DNA of 64,000 nt, taken from Lepidostoma basale (lineage: Eukaryota; Arthropoda; Insecta; Trichoptera; Lepidostomatidae). Where the stretch lies: assembly GCA_022606425.2 (NCBI GenBank), contig JAHDVF020001349.1, positions 372,001 to 436,000 of the forward strand, read 5' to 3'. Shown here piece by piece: positions 18,156 to 29,419 of the stretch. A program made the position numbers and the translations under genes. The first letter of the stretch is position 1; each line of letters opens with the position of its first letter. Under the pieces are notes generated by a model that made no database searches, was not told where the DNA came from, and saw nothing but the letters and a program-made list of their open reading frames with translations.

Positions 18156-19775
18156 ACTAACTAACTAACCATCACGCCGTCTCCCCGAAGGGGAAGGCAG
18201 AAAGAATGGACTGCCACACCTTTCTTTCCTGACATATTTCTCTCGCTTCCTCAACATTCATACATCGTGTCATGCACGCGCGTCGATTTCTCTGACTCCT
18301 CACATGGCCGACATTCAATATTTGATTTATTTGATCGTGCCACGTTTTCCTTGGTCTTCCTCTATTTCTGGTACCATTTACATCATTAACATATAATTTT
18401 TTTACCATTCTTTCTTCATTCATTCTTTCCATATGTCCAAACCATCTTAATGATCCTTTCATTATTTTGTTCATGACACCATCATTCGCACCGCATTCAC
18501 TTCTTATATTTTCATTCTACACTCTATCATACACAGAATATCCACACATTCGTCTAAGAGATCTCATTTCTACTGCATTTATTCTATTTTCATCCTTCCT
18601 TTGCCAGTTCCATGCTTCGCTTCCATACATAAGGGTCGGTAGAAGAACACCATTGTGCACTGCCATTCTAGCTTTTTTGGATAGGTTTTTGTTTGCGATG
18701 ACAACTTTAAGTGCACCATTCACTTTGTTGCCTGCCCCAACCCTTCCTTTAATATCCCTCTCCACTCTCCCATATCTTGTAAACATACTACCTGAATACA
18801 CAAACTCAACTACTTGTTCCAAGTTTTCACCATTCACGCTAATGTTGCAGACTGTCGTGGTTTCTTCCTTTTCAAAAATCATTTCCTTGGACTTACTAAC
18901 ATTCATCATCAGATCATTTCGCATGCATACCTCATGCATACAATTCACCAGGACTTGTAGTTCATGCTCGTTGTCAGCAAGTAGGACAGCGTCATCCGCA
19001 TACAAGAGACAGCTTACTGACACTCCGCTCATTTTGGCACCTACATCCAACCCTTTCAGCTCTTTCATACAATTGTCCATATACAGATTAAATAACCACG
19101 GGGACATTACGCAACCTTGTTTGACACCTTTATTGATATCAAACCAGGCTGTAAGATCTCCATTTACTCTGACACTAGCAGTGCTTTCTGTGTATAGCGA
19201 CTTAATGGCCGTGATTAGTTTTGTACTTATTCCATATTCAGACAATATTTCCCACAACTTTTCTCTATTAACGTAATCATATGCTTTTTGTAAGTCGACA
19301 AACGCACAGAAAAGTTTGCGATTTTTGGCCAGAAACTTCTCTGTCAATGTACGAAGTCCAAAAATTTGATCCATACATCCTCTGCCATTCATAAAGGCAC
19401 CTTGCACATCCCAAACTTTGTCACTCGTCAATTTTCTTACTCTTTCTATTAAAATTCTGCCATAGACTTTACCAACGACACTCAAAAGACTAATAGCTCT
19501 GTGGTTTCCACATTCCATACGCGATCCTTTTCCTTTGTACAGGGGCATAATTACTGCTCTCCTCCAGTCTAGCGGCGTATATCCCTCCTCCAAGCACTGG
19601 TTAAATAACTTACATAACCATGCAGAAACCACTTCGCCACCGCTTTTAATAAAGTCTATGGCAATACAATCAAATCCAACAGCTTTTCCACTTTTCATTG
19701 CACTCACGGATCTTTTCATCTCATTCGTACTTATTTTTTCAATATTATCATTCATAGGTCCCGCACTCGCACTAG
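18156..19775 (-). mobile_element. LINE-A, longest copy
   Basis: A 5'-truncated non-LTR retrotransposon read right to left. It ends in GGGGAGACGGCGTGATGG plus (TTAG)n (18156-18185 in complement). It is the only copy that reaches the reverse-transcriptase domain, and it provides the reference for the many 3' fragments here. Confidence 0.85.
18172..19755 (-). pseudogene. LINE-A reverse transcriptase, one internal stop
   Basis: About 527 codons in one frame. Residues 10-40 carry the RT N-terminal motif (KSGKAVGFDCIAIDFIK). WRRAVIMPLYKGKGSRM and NHRAISLLSVVGKVYGRIL follow, then QGAFMNGRGCMDQIF, AFVDLQKAYDYVNR, GVKQGCVMSPWLFNLYMD and LLYADDAVLLAD (catalytic YADD). After these come the thumb and C-terminal YGSEAW, LRWFGHMERM and RGRPRKTWHD. 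The only break is TAG at 18517-18519 (YDRV-stop for YDRVS). The endonuclease and ORF1 are lost by 5' truncation. The RTE/RTE-X-like clade is an inference. Confidence 0.85.
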
Positions 19776-19862
19776 CTATTCAATTTATGTTTTAGAATAG
19801 GTACTTTCTCAGATCTATGAATTTTATGAGATTGGGACATAGAAATGAATCGAAATCAAACT

Positions 19863-21010
19863 AGATTAAATCAAATCAAATAAGTTTATTTACTCAAAAG
19901 ACATTACAAACAGCATAAATGTTTAAGGCATCAATTGAGTACAGGTAAAATAATTAAAAAATACAACATAATACCAGGAACGCATTAGTGATGCTTCGAC
20001 ATTAGGAAGACAAAATACTTTCCAAAGTCAAGAGTATTTGTCACCTGAACGTACTTTTACTAACATGAAAGACGTCGATCTCCGAGGAGACCGCGTTCAC
20101 CAGACTAATTGCTCTTCCCACCGGCGTCACCAGAGGCAGATTGGTTCTGGTGGCTGGTAGGTAAAACAATCTGTGCTGCCGCTGTCGGAGATATCTATCG
20201 GGGACAAAAAGCCCAACATCCCCCAGTACGGCCGAGTTCTCGAAGTATCCCCTAATTAATCTGAAGAAATGGGTAATTAGATGTTCATCTCTTTGAAGCT
20301 GTAGAGAATTGGTTCCGAGCATTCCCAGAAGAAATGCCGTGGGATAGAGCCACAGATAACTACCATACTCCCTCATGTAGAGATACCTCAGAATTTTTTT
20401 ATGAACCCTCTCCAGCATAACGGAATATCGCGCTTCGTGAGGACTCCATATCACAGAACCACTTTCGAGTCTGCTCCGAATCAATGCGTTGTATAGGACT
20501 CTGAGCACATTGGGATCCCTGAAAACTCTTCCGGTCCGGACGATGAACCCCAACATCCTCAGTGCAATGCCACAAATCCTCTCGATATGTGTACGAAAAG
20601 TCAGCCTACTCTCATAGATGATTCCGAGATCCTTCATCGTAGATACATGTGCCAGTTGCTGGTTGTTCATTGTGTATCTATGATATACAGTTCTCAATGC
20701 TCTTGTAAAAGATAGCATAAGGCATTTAGAGACATTGAATTGCATTTGATTACTGTGACTCCAGTTAACAATATTATTGATGTCCGACTGGAGGCAAAGA
20801 CAGTTTTCAGGATTTTTAATTAAATGTGGCCTCAAGACACTTTTGCCTACTGCTTTTTTTTTAATGTTGCATTCCGCAATAAACATTAGTCCCGCATGGA
20901 CGGGGGACACGTCCAGCGATTTTATGAGTAAAGCTGAGAAAAGGGCGCCGCTGCGTCCTATAACTAACGTCCTAGAATATCGAGCTTGGACTTGACCAAT
21001 ATGACCATAT
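19863..21010 (-). pseudogene. Jockey-A RT C-terminal half, longest copy
   Basis: The open frame 21027-20041 includes LQSDINNIVNWSHSNQMQFN, KCLMLSFTRA, MKDLGIIYESRLTFRTHIE, LYNALIRSRLESGSVIWSPH and LERVHKKILRYLY, then the family-specific C-terminus. This is the end of the RT and the thumb of a Jockey-superfamily LINE. The first about 65 codons are not RT-like. The YADD catalytic box lies beyond the 5' truncation. The tail is AATCAAATCAAATAAG (19869-19884). Confidence 0.75.
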
Positions 21011-21026
21011 TCCTTCTTCATTTTCA

Positions 21027-21510
21027 TTTATTTGAATAAAAATCACAAAAATTACAGACATATAATTCCAGATCATTTGCAATTACATTATAAGAATTTA
21101 TAAGAGAAGCATTAAAAAAAATACTAAGATTAAGAATAAGAAAGAATCATAACATAGATATTGCATCCCTGAGGCAACTCACATTATCACGAACTATGTC
21201 GAGCTTCGAGGCGACCCGATTAAGCGATACGATAGCCCTACCCACAAACATAACCATTGGCAGGTTGGTTCTGCAGCGCGTCAAATAAAACAATATGTGC
21301 TGTCTTTGACGAAGGTAATTATCAGGGACAAATAGACCTACATCATTAAGGACATCCGAGTTCTGTATACGACCGCCAATCAGCTGAAAAAAGTGAACTC
21401 CCAAGTGGATATTCCTCCTTCTCTCAAATGATTGGTAGCTTAGCATATCTAGCAAGAATTCAGTCGGAAAGAGCCACGGGTAATAACCATTCATAATCTT
21501 CTTCTTCTTC
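21027..21510 (-). pseudogene. Jockey-B C-terminal fragment
   Basis: The frame 21515-21147 gives YPWLFPTEFLLDMLSYQS, FFQLIGGRIQNSDVLNDVGL, VPDNYLRQRQHILFYL and RTNLPMVMFVGRAIVSLN. It is a paralogue of the Jockey-A C-terminus (about half of residues match by eye) with a different 3' UTR (TTTATTTGAATAAAAATCAC). A second copy is at 44215-44640. Confidence 0.65.
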
Positions 21511-21775
21511 ACCATGTCAGGTCTCCCGGATGTCGGCTATCACCCTGGCGTAAGCCTCTCTGTTTTGTGCTAGACGGAACAACTCCACCACCCTTCGAAC
21601 TCCGGTCCATTCCTTGATATTCTCGAGCCAGGACATCTGGGGTCTTCCCACACCGCGCCTACCCTCAATCTTCCCTTTTATGATGAGGTGCAGCAGATCG
21701 TATTTCTCGTTGTGGAGACTGTGTCCCAAATATGCCATCTTTCTAGACTTCACATCACACAACAATTATCTTCAT
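21510..21775 (-). pseudogene. LINE-E C-terminal fragment
   Basis: The frame 21765-21517 reads MAYLGHSLHNEKYDLLHLII, KGKIEGRRGVGRPQMSWLEN, IKEWTGVR and ADIRET-stop, followed by a GAA-type tail. The LGH, GKIEGRRG-GR and SWL-N motifs are the classic C-terminus of a widespread insect non-LTR RT family. Other fragments are at 31236 and 37825. Confidence 0.65.
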
Positions 21776-21799
21776 ACTCTGGCTCTATGTAGCTCCTCA

Positions 21800-22180
21800 T
21801 AATAATGAGATATTATCTGCTCATATTGGATATTGTAAAAATAAATTCTAATAGCATTGATTTAAATCCTTCGTATTATTATTTTTCTTATGTTTTTTAA
21901 CATACCCCGACATATTGTTTGCTAAATGTTTCATTTTAGATATTCATTCAACCTCATATCTGTCAAATTCAAAATTTGAATGTCTTGCGTTTTCTAACTT
22001 TGTTACGAACGTTTGTTAAACATTCGCCAATTTGTTCAAATGTGTGTGACAGCCATATAATTTTTTACCTTTATAACTTTGTAGGTAGTTTTATCTTAAC
22101 TTATTTCGGATGTTTATAAATATGAAGACAGATTAAAAAAATATCAAAAACATATATTATAGTATTTATGTATTTTTTCA
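21800..22180. other. AT-rich, no recognised feature
   Basis: No repeat copy or splice-flanked open block recognised before the LINE-A copy at 22181. Confidence 0.4.
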
Positions 22181-22715
22181 CTTAAAGTTGTCATCGCAAA
22201 CAAAAACCTATCCAAAAAAGCTAGAATGGCAGTGCACAATGGTGTTCTTCTACTGACCCTTATGTATGGAAGCGAAGCATGGAACTGGCAAAAGAAGTAT
22301 GAAGAATAAATGCAGTAGAAATGAGATCTCTTAGACGAATGTATGGATACTCTGTGTATGATAGAGTGTCGAATGAAAATATAAGAAGTGAATGCGGTGC
22401 GAATGATGGTGTTATGAACAAAATAATAAAAGGATCATTAAGATGGTTTGGACATATGGAAAGAATGAATGGTGAAAGAATGGTAAAAAAATATATATGT
22501 TAACGATGTAAATGGAACCAGAAATAGAAGAAGACCGAGGAAAACGTGGCACGATCAAATAAATCTTATATTGAATGTCGGCCATGTGAAGAGTCAGAGA
22601 AATCGACGCGCGTGCATGACACGATGTATGAATGTTGCGGAATCGAGAGAAATATGTCGGGAAAGAAAATTGTGGCGGTCCATTCTTTCTGCCTACCCCT
22701 TCGGGGAGATGTATT
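22181..22715 (+). pseudogene. LINE-A 3' fragment
   Basis: Frame pieces: LKVVIANKNLSKKARMAVHN, SEAWNWQKKYE, then 22321-22503 MRSLRRMYGYSVYDRVSNEN to MERMNGERMVKK, and the RNRRACMTRCMNVAE stretch. It stops at CTTCGGGGAGATG with the (GTTA)n tail missing, so its 3' end was lost after insertion. Confidence 0.7.
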
Positions 22716-22802
22716 GTTTAGTTATGTTATGTATTGTTTCATTTACAAATAACATGCAATGCACAATATCAGTGAAATATATTGTATTAAATTTATTTTC
22801 AG

Positions 22803-22938
22803 TGACCCTATAGTCCCCGAATACCTAAGAGTTTTTCAATTTTTGGTCACCCGACAATTCCAGACGATCCTCTTCGTAGTGGTCCAGAGAGCATTGAATA
22901 AATAAAATTCGTATCGAACGTCTCAGAAGAACTGAAAC
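22803..22938. other. Exon-like block, strand unclear
   Basis: On the + strand a strong acceptor (TTTATTTTCAG, 22792-22802) and an AAAC|GTAAGT donor bound 136 bp. All three forward frames are open for about 30 codons before AATAAATAAA at 22894. On the minus strand the block also has an acceptor (TTACGTTTCAG) and a frame ending LDHYEEDRLELSGDQKLKNS and a stop. It matches no repeat here. The competing readings keep confidence low. Confidence 0.3.
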
Positions 22939-23160
22939 GTAAGTCATTTTTATTATTGTTTGAATACATAGGAAAGAGATTAAATTCGGCAACCATCTTA
23001 TTAAAAACATGATTCAAGAAATTTTAGAATGAGAGTGGTATTTTTCGTCTTGTTTGAACATTATCAAATGTCCCTATGAAATGTAATAAAACTTTTTTAA
23101 TACTAAATATTTTTACGAAAATTATGTCGTGACATGTACGTGGCACCTATTCTTTCTTAA

Positions 23161-23948
23161 CCGTCGCATTGCCATGTGGTCAATTGAGTTTCCACTGCCA
23201 ATTTAAAGTTGATTTTCTTAAAACCTATGGACCCTAATATTATAAAAAAAATTGTAATCCTCCATTGAAGTGTTCTCAATATTTCGTAATAAAAAAAAAA
23301 GCAAAAAATTACTTCCTTCATCCCAAAAAAAAATATTTTTAAGACTGCCCTCACCTTCATTCGTGTTAAGGTAGAATTTGTTTTGCTAATATTTACAACT
23401 TTATCAAAAGTGACAAATACTTACTCGCTGTTTTGAACGTATTATAAATTATATGTTTGGCCTTTTCTCATAGGTACGTAATAATACCGACTGTGGACGG
23501 AAACGCAGCACGCAACTTAATAATATCAGAACTGTGAAAATATTAACACTTTACCAAAAGGGACAAATATTAATACGTACTCGTTGTCTTGAACGTACTA
23601 TACATTTTGCCTGGGTGCCTTTATCATACGTAAAATTATAGCGCCACGGCCGCGGCGCGGCGCGGCGGGGCGAGACAAGTTCATACTTGGTGTCAGTTGC
23701 TCATATGCTGTGACGCATTCCATATCAGAAATCGCATGGTTCCAGAAAAAAATTAATAATGATATGTTTTTCAAATAATCCATGTATGTTATAGATATCG
23801 ATCTATTCCTAATGAAATTCCCTACAAGATGACCTAAATTAAATTTTGATTCATCGAGTCATATGCTTGATATTTAGATAAAGTTAGCAGTAAACTGAAT
23901 TGACCACATGGGAGCGAGCGTTTTGTTTTGAACACGGTACGTTAAGGG
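23161..23948. mobile_element. piggyBac-like non-autonomous element
   Basis: Flanked by TTAA (23157-23160 and 23949-23952). The right end reads CCCTTAACGTACC in complement, like piggyBac termini. CCATGTGGTCAATT occurs at 23171-23184 and, inverted, at 23897-23910. Inside is an imperfect direct repeat of about 145 bp (AAAAGTGACAAATACTTACT and AAAAGGGACAAATATTAATA) and a GC-rich CGGCGCGGCGCGGCGG tract (23651-23666). No transposase. Confidence 0.45.
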
Positions 23949-24204
23949 TTAATCGATTATGTCCAATCCAATTAATGGGAGTAAATTGAATTTTAAAATA
24001 TTATTTTGGATAAAAACAATAATCACTTTATTTCTAAAAGAAAAATATAAGCAATCAAATTTTAATGAACTAAAAAACTAATCGTATTTTTATATATAAC
24101 AAAATGTTTCAAATTTCTGGTTATTAAGAAGAAAAAATATTACAGAAAAAAAAACAATTTCTAACACAAGTTATAGGAAAAACTAAGAGTAAAAAATATA
24201 TTAT

Positions 24205-24412
24205 CTATTGTTTCTTGAACAATGATGTTTAACTCCATATTAAATTATTAATTTTTTTATTATAATATGTATATATGATATGTTTCGCCCTTCTTAGGCA
24301 TTATCAAATGTCTTTTTTGATAATGCCTCAGAAGGGCGAAACATGTCATACATAAATATTATAATAAAACTCCTTGAAAACTATCGTTTTTTCATACATA
24401 TTAATAAAGATA
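24205..24412. mobile_element. P1 inverted pair
   Basis: The arms TTGTTTCTTGAACAATGATG (left) and TGATAATGCC, TCAGAAGGGCGAAACATGTC (right) face each other at about 24307-24312. The stem II hairpin and GAAA are intact in both arms. The far right outer body is replaced by an adjoining LINE-A tail. Confidence 0.6.
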
Positions 24413-24765
24413 ACTAACTAACTAACTAACCATCACGCCGTCTCCCCGAAGGGGTAGGCAGAAAGAATGGACTGCCACACTTTTCTTTCCTGACATATTT
24501 CTCTCGCTTCCTCAACATTCATACATCGTGTCATGCACGCGCGTCGATTTCTCTGACACCTCACATGGCCGACATTCAATATTTGATTTATTTGATCGTG
24601 CCACGTTTTCCTCGGTCTTCGTCTATTTCTGGTTCCATTTACATCATTAACATATACTTTTTTTACCATTCTTTCTTCATTCATTCTTTCAATATGTCCA
24701 AACCATCTTAATGATCTTAATAAAGATATTATCCTTAATTTGGTACAGTATTCACTATAATTTGG
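24413..24765 (-). pseudogene. LINE-A 3' fragment
   Basis: (CTAA)n tail, then the complement of SLRWFGHIERMNEER, VKKVYVNDVNGTRNRR, RPRKTWHDQINQILN and FGETA-stop. 5' truncated within the WFGH module. Confidence 0.75.
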
Positions 24766-24767
24766 TA

Positions 24768-24890
24768 CGTATCTCGCGGGGTCGAAAAGAGAAGGATGGA
24801 GTGTCGCATCAGTTAAAGTGTGGCAGTCCATTCTTTCTGCCTACCCCTTAGAGGAGACGGCGTGATGTTTAGTTAGTTTGTTAGTTAATT
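24768..24890 (+). mobile_element. Element B tail
   Basis: CTCGCGGGGTCGAAAAGAG, then ATGGAGTGTCGCATCAGTTA, AAGTGTGGCAGTCCATTC and GGCGTGATG-TTTAGTTAGTTTG. It lies tail to tail with the preceding LINE-A copy, forming an inverted arrangement. Confidence 0.6.
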
Positions 24891-25009
24891 TAATGTATTA
24901 AAAATTTTTTTTTCCTTAATATTGATTTAAAACTCCAAATTGAATAATTAATACGAATGAAGACTTCTGTTTTCTAGAAGTTAAATACTTTTTCAGGGAC
25001 GTGATACTT

Positions 25010-25488
25010 TAATATTAAGTTCAATCATAAATCCGACTTATACCCCTTATACTTGGAGCCTACTCATGTCAAGAGGTAGCATTAATTATATTCGCTTCAT
25101 GCAACATTGTAAACATATAAACAGCACAAATTAAAGGCACCACATCAAAATATCCTCCATAAACAATTTTTATTACAATTCAAATTACACGAATAATATC
25201 TCCTTTTTACAATAAATCTTGAAATATCTTGAATATATTTTAATTGTGTACATTCTGCGGATAGAATTCCGACAATGGCCTAAGGACGAGTTCACGCTGT
25301 GATTTGTATTATACTGAGTTACATTATGGTACAAGATTTAGCAATAAATTAAATAAATTAATTTCGTATTGCAAAAAATTGCTTTATAAATATTACTTAC
25401 TATTTGAATACATTGTATTATAAAATTTTTATATATTAAACACATAAAAATTATAATTAGGTTAATATGTACGAGTATAGTTATATAT
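25010..25488. other. AT-rich, no recognised gene
   Basis: Only low-complexity frames. 24930-25005 is a worn P1 outer arm (AAACTCCAAATTGAATAATT, TTTTCTAGAAG). Confidence 0.4.
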
Positions 25489-25675
25489 ACCGTTTTCGTG
25501 AATAGCTCACCTCGAGGGCGCGTGTTATTTGTACGTATCACAATGTGTTTATGTGTTTGTCGCAACAGCTATATCGCCAACCGGTGTCGGCATCATCCGA
25601 CGTTGGAATCATTTGATTGTAACACGTGATGTTGCCAAAATCGGTTGAAATAAACTGTGATACGTTAAAATAATC
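25489..25675 (-). mobile_element. CR1 3' UTR scrap and P7 arm
   Basis: 25489-25530 carries CGTTTTCGTGAATAGCTCAC, CTCGAGGGCGCG, the CR1-like 3' word. 25560-25610 in complement carries CGGATGAT, a stem GCC-GGC hairpin, GAtatAGCTGTT and GCGAC, a P7 motif with its GAAAC corrupted. Confidence 0.45.
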
Positions 25676-25747
25676 GATATTGAAGTGTATCATAGTGATT
25701 CTACAAACAATGTATTACATATTATTATTATTATTCTTCAATATACA

Positions 25748-26278
25748 GTCTGCAACATTAGCGTAAACGGTGAAAATTTAGAACAAGTGAATGAATTTGT
25801 TTATAAAGGAAGTATGTTTGGAAGCGAAGCATGGAACTGGCAAAAAAAGGATGAAAGTAGAGTATATGCAGTAGAAATGAGGTCTCTTAGACGAATGTGT
25901 GAATACTCTGTGTATGATAGAATGTCGAATGAAAATATAAGAAGTAAATGCCGTGCGAATGATGGTGTTATGAACAAAATAATGATAGGATCATTAAGAT
26001 GGTTTGGACATATGGAAAGAAAGAACAGTAAAACAATTATATGTTTACGATGTAAATGGAACCAGAAAAAGAGGAAGACCGAGGAAAACGTGGCACGATC
26101 AAATAAATCAAATATTGAATGTCGGCTACGCGAGGAGTCAGAGAAATCGACACTCGTGCATGACACGATGTTTGAATGTTAAGGAATCGAGAGAAATATG
26201 TCCGGAAAGAAAAGTGTGGCAGTCCATTCTTTCTGCCTACCCCTTCGGGGAGACGGCGTGATGGTTAGTTAGTTAGGA
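25748..26278 (+). pseudogene. LINE-A copy with internal deletion
   Basis: VCNISVNGENLEQVNEFVYK, GSMF joins directly to GSEAWNWQKKDES, skipping about 60 codons of the thumb. After MCEYSVYDRMSNEN and FGHMERKN a frameshift moves to KRGRPRKTWHDQINQILN and FGETA-stop, with the tail to 26275. Confidence 0.75.
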
Positions 26279-26990
26279 AGTATGTTTACAAATGATAGGA
26301 GAGTGTAGAAGGATATAAAAATAAGGGTTGTGGCAAGCAATAGAGTAAATGGTGCATTTAAATTAGTCATTGCAAGCAATAAGCCTATCCGAAAAAGCTA
26401 AGATGGCAGTGCATAACTGTGTTCTTGTACCGACCCTTATGTATGGTAGCTATCCAGTGCTCTATCCCACAGCGTTTTTTTTGGGAATGTTGGGGTCTAA
26501 TTCTCTGCAGCTTCAGACGGGTTTCTCAAATCCCATTTCTTTAGATTAATTAGGGGATATTTTGAAAACTCAGACGAGGGTGTAGGTCTTTTTGTTTCCG
26601 ACAGATATCTCCGACAGCGTCAGCATAGATTGTTATTTCTTTCGGCCGCAAGAACCAACCTGTTTCTTATAATGCCGATGGGAAGAGCAATCAGTTTGTT
26701 GAACAAGATTACCTCGGAGATCGACGTCTTTCATATTAGTGAAAGTACCTACGTTCAGAAGAAAAATACTCTTAACTTTAGAGAGTATCTTGTCTTCCTA
26801 AAGTTGAACCTTTTCTCATGCGTTCCTGATTCTTTACCCTTTCTCAAATAGATGCCTTAAATTCTTATTATGTTTGTAATATCTTTTGAGTGAATTAATA
26901 AACTGATAAATAAAGCATGGAACTGGCAAAAGAATGATGAAAGTAGAATAAATGCAGAATAAATGAGATCTCAATGATGAATATGTGTAA
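26279..26990 (+). pseudogene. LINE-A thumb fragment split by Jockey-A
   Basis: 26279-26445 covers the region missing from the preceding copy (GAAGTATGTTTACAAATG to CCGACCCTTATGTATGG). It resumes at 26910 (AAAGCATGGAACTGGCAAAA). The Jockey-A insertion lies between, at the GGAAGC position. The fragment ends in decayed sequence at 26990. Confidence 0.65.
26446..26905 (+). pseudogene. Jockey-A C-terminal fragment
   Basis: Includes WQYP-like start, PTAFFLGMLG, a frameshift, then DRYLRQRQHRLLFLSAARTN, MPMGRAISLLNKITSEIDVF and HISEST. The 3' UTR ends AAACTGATAAATAAA without the usual TTTGA repeats. Confidence 0.65.
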
Positions 26991-26994
26991 TCTG

Positions 26995-27343
26995 TGAAAA
27001 ATGATGATTTTAGCAAAAATAAACATTTAATATGGAACTTTACGTCATTGTTTGAGAATCTAAAATATTCCTGGTATGTAACATGACAATTGTAAAACTT
27101 TGTAGACAGTGGATTATTTCGTATCAGGAAAGGAAGTTTCTTTGAAATTTACTGCGGTTCGGAATACTGCTCGTCTTTAAAAAATGTTCTTCCCGTAGAC
27201 TTTGCTACCTGCCGAGGGACATGCAGACAGGAAGATCGATCTGAGACAGCCCTCCCTGCAGCTCGTGCGATATACAGCCAGTGGCAGACAGCCACATTAA
27301 AATTTACGACCGGACATCGAGAAACTTAGGCAATAGCCTAAAT
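26995..27343. other. Unassigned; weak exon-like phrase
   Basis: 27112-27178 after TTTGTAGACAG gives DYFVSGKEVSLKFTAVRNTA then RL-stop. 27190-27290 is GC-richer (CTACCTGCCGAGGG, AGACAGCCCTCCCTGCAG). Neither has convincing splice sites on both sides. Confidence 0.25.
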
Positions 27344-27344
27344 A

Positions 27345-28630
27345 TTAGGTCCTTACATATGAAATTGGCGTTTTGCCGTACTGGCAACTTTGATCTCAAA
27401 TATCTTCTCTTTGGTTAAGAATTCCAAATTCAAATTTATACAGCTATTTACTCAAGTATTTGTGTTTCGAAAATTATAATTCATTTGTTTTTTCCTCAAT
27501 TGTTTTTTTTCTTTGCGTCACTCAGTTTACAAAATGGAAAACTTGAAATATCGCGTTATTTACGAGTACGAGTTCCACCGTGGCACCAGTGCTGCAGAAA
27601 CGGCTCGAAGGATTAATGATGTGTATGGCGACGGTGCCGCAAAAGAAAACACAGTGCGTTTTTGGTTCCAACGTTTTCGTTCTGGAAATTTCGACCTGCA
27701 GAACAAGCCCCGTGGACGGCCGGAGACCAAAGTTGATAATGAAGAATTGAAGGCTATTGTGGAAGCGGATCCATCGCAAACCACGTCCGAGTTAGCTGCA
27801 GGCTGCGGTGTTAGTGATAAAACTGTTTTAATCCACTTGAAGCAAATTGGGAAGGTGAAAAGCTTGAAAGGTGGGTACCTCACGAATTGAGTGAAGCAAA
27901 TCAACAAACGCGCGTTGACTGCTGCGTTGCATTACTCAACCGGCACAATAATGAAGAGATTTTGAATCGAATCATTACCTGTGATAAAAAATGGATCCTG
28001 TATGATATTCGGAAGCGCTCATCGCAATGGCTGAACCCTGCCGAACCAGCCAAACCATGCCCCAAGCGAAAATTGACTCCAAAAAAGTTACTTGTGAGCG
28101 TTTGGTGGACTAGTGCTGATGTCGTTCACTACAGCTTTTTTAAATCTGGCCAGACGATTACGGCAGATGTCTATTGTCAGCAACTGCAAACCATGATGGA
28201 AAAGCTAGCTGCTAAACAACCGAGGCTGGTTAATCGCTCTAGGCCACTGCTGCTTCATGATAACGCTGGACCACACACTGCACAACAGACGGCTACCAAA
28301 TTAGAAGAGCTTCAATTGGAATGTCTAAGACATCCACCGTACTCTCCGGACCTTGCCCCAACAGATTACTATTTTTTTCGAAATTTGGATAACTTCTTGC
28401 AAGGGAAAAAATTCAACTCCGATGGGGCAGTCCAAACCGACTTCAAAGATTTTATTGATTCCCGTCCGAACGTTTTTTTTAGTAAAGGGATCGATGAACT
28501 ACCTATGAGATGGCAAAAGTGCATAGATAGCAATGGTACATACTTTGATTAAATAAATATATTATATTTAAAAAAAATCAACTTTATGTTCCTCCCATAC
28601 AAAACGCCAATTTCATATGTAAGGACCTAA
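27345..28630 (+). mobile_element. Mariner copy 1 (cecropia-type)
   Basis: 1286 bp between perfect inverted termini TTAGGTCCTTACATATGAAA (27345-27364) and its complement ending at 28630, extending to about 31 bp. It is flanked by TA duplications (27343-27344 and 28631-28632). The length and layout are those of a full mariner. It shares ends and most sequence with copy 2 at 48342-49630. Confidence 0.9.
27534..28552 (+). pseudogene. Mariner transposase, one frameshift
   Basis: Start MENLKYRVIYEYEF, HTH region GTSAAETARRINDVYG and AGCGVSDKTVLIHLKQIGKV. A 1-bp-type frameshift near 27870 (at KSLKG) shifts to 27887-28552. All three catalytic aspartates of the DD34D triad are visible: ITCDKKWILYD, LLLHDNAGPHTAQ and YSPDLAPTDYYFF. 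The product ends RWQKCIDSNGTYFD. Similarity to Hsmar1-type (cecropia) transposases is from family knowledge. Only the frameshift separates it from an open frame. Confidence 0.9.
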
Positions 28631-28707
28631 TATTGACGATTTTTATATGCTATAAAATTATCTAATGATTTTACAGAAATCGCTTAATAGAATTTCACTT
28701 TATTTTT

Positions 28708-29165
28708 AACTAACTAACTAACTAACTAACCATCACGCCGTCTCCCCGAAAGGGTAGGCAGAAAGAATGGACTGTCACACTTTTACTGATGCGGCACTCC
28801 ATCCTTCTCTTTTCGCTCCGCGGGAGACGCGGTGTGATGGGTTGCGAACCTCATCACCACCAATAGGCATCTCCCGCGCACACTTCGATCGTCCAACACC
28901 CACAAAATAAATCTAAAACAAATAATATAAAATACAATGATATAAAATAAAATAACAAAATAAAAATAATTTAACACAAAATGTTATTTTTAGAGGGTGC
29001 ACATATTGTCTATTTAATTTATGTTCCACGTATCCACCGTTTTTTAATTTAGCACATAATGTAATAACACATTATGTTTTTTTCGATGTTGCACATGTCG
29101 ACATGGAAGATCCGAACTTTTGTGTTTATTTAATTTATGTTACACGTATTCACCGTTTTTTAAAT
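28708..29165 (-). mobile_element. Element B copy
   Basis: (CTAA)n tail, CCCCGAAAGGGTAGGCAG, the B block (GGCATCTCCCGCGCACACTT at 28867-28886) and the AT-rich body (ATGTTCCACGTATCCACC). The copy ends before the antisense coding fragment. Confidence 0.65.
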
Positions 29166-29419
29166 ATTCTTAAAAGTCTTTATTTTTATATATTCTTAAA
29201 GGTCCATTTACACTGGACAGTCATTAGCCGATACCGACACGTCACGATAAATATAGCCTTGAATCTCACTGACTCGTTATCACAAATGTTATAATAAAAT
29301 CACCTTCGGAGGTTGCCGAAGAAAGCACCTACCTACATAAAATTGACACTTAATAAAAATGATCTATATTTTTCAGGATGTGTTTCCTACAGTACATATT
29401 TTTTTTACATAATATCGTT

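Noticed and set aside
18467..19276. 269-codon open frame on the + strand
   Set aside because: It lies antisense to the LINE-A reverse transcriptase (18172-19755, minus), which has the RT motifs in order; the + frame is a shadow.
27522..27907. Minus-strand ORFs over mariner copy 1
   Set aside because: Antisense shadows of the transposase; the same shadows appear over copy 2 at 49190-49452.
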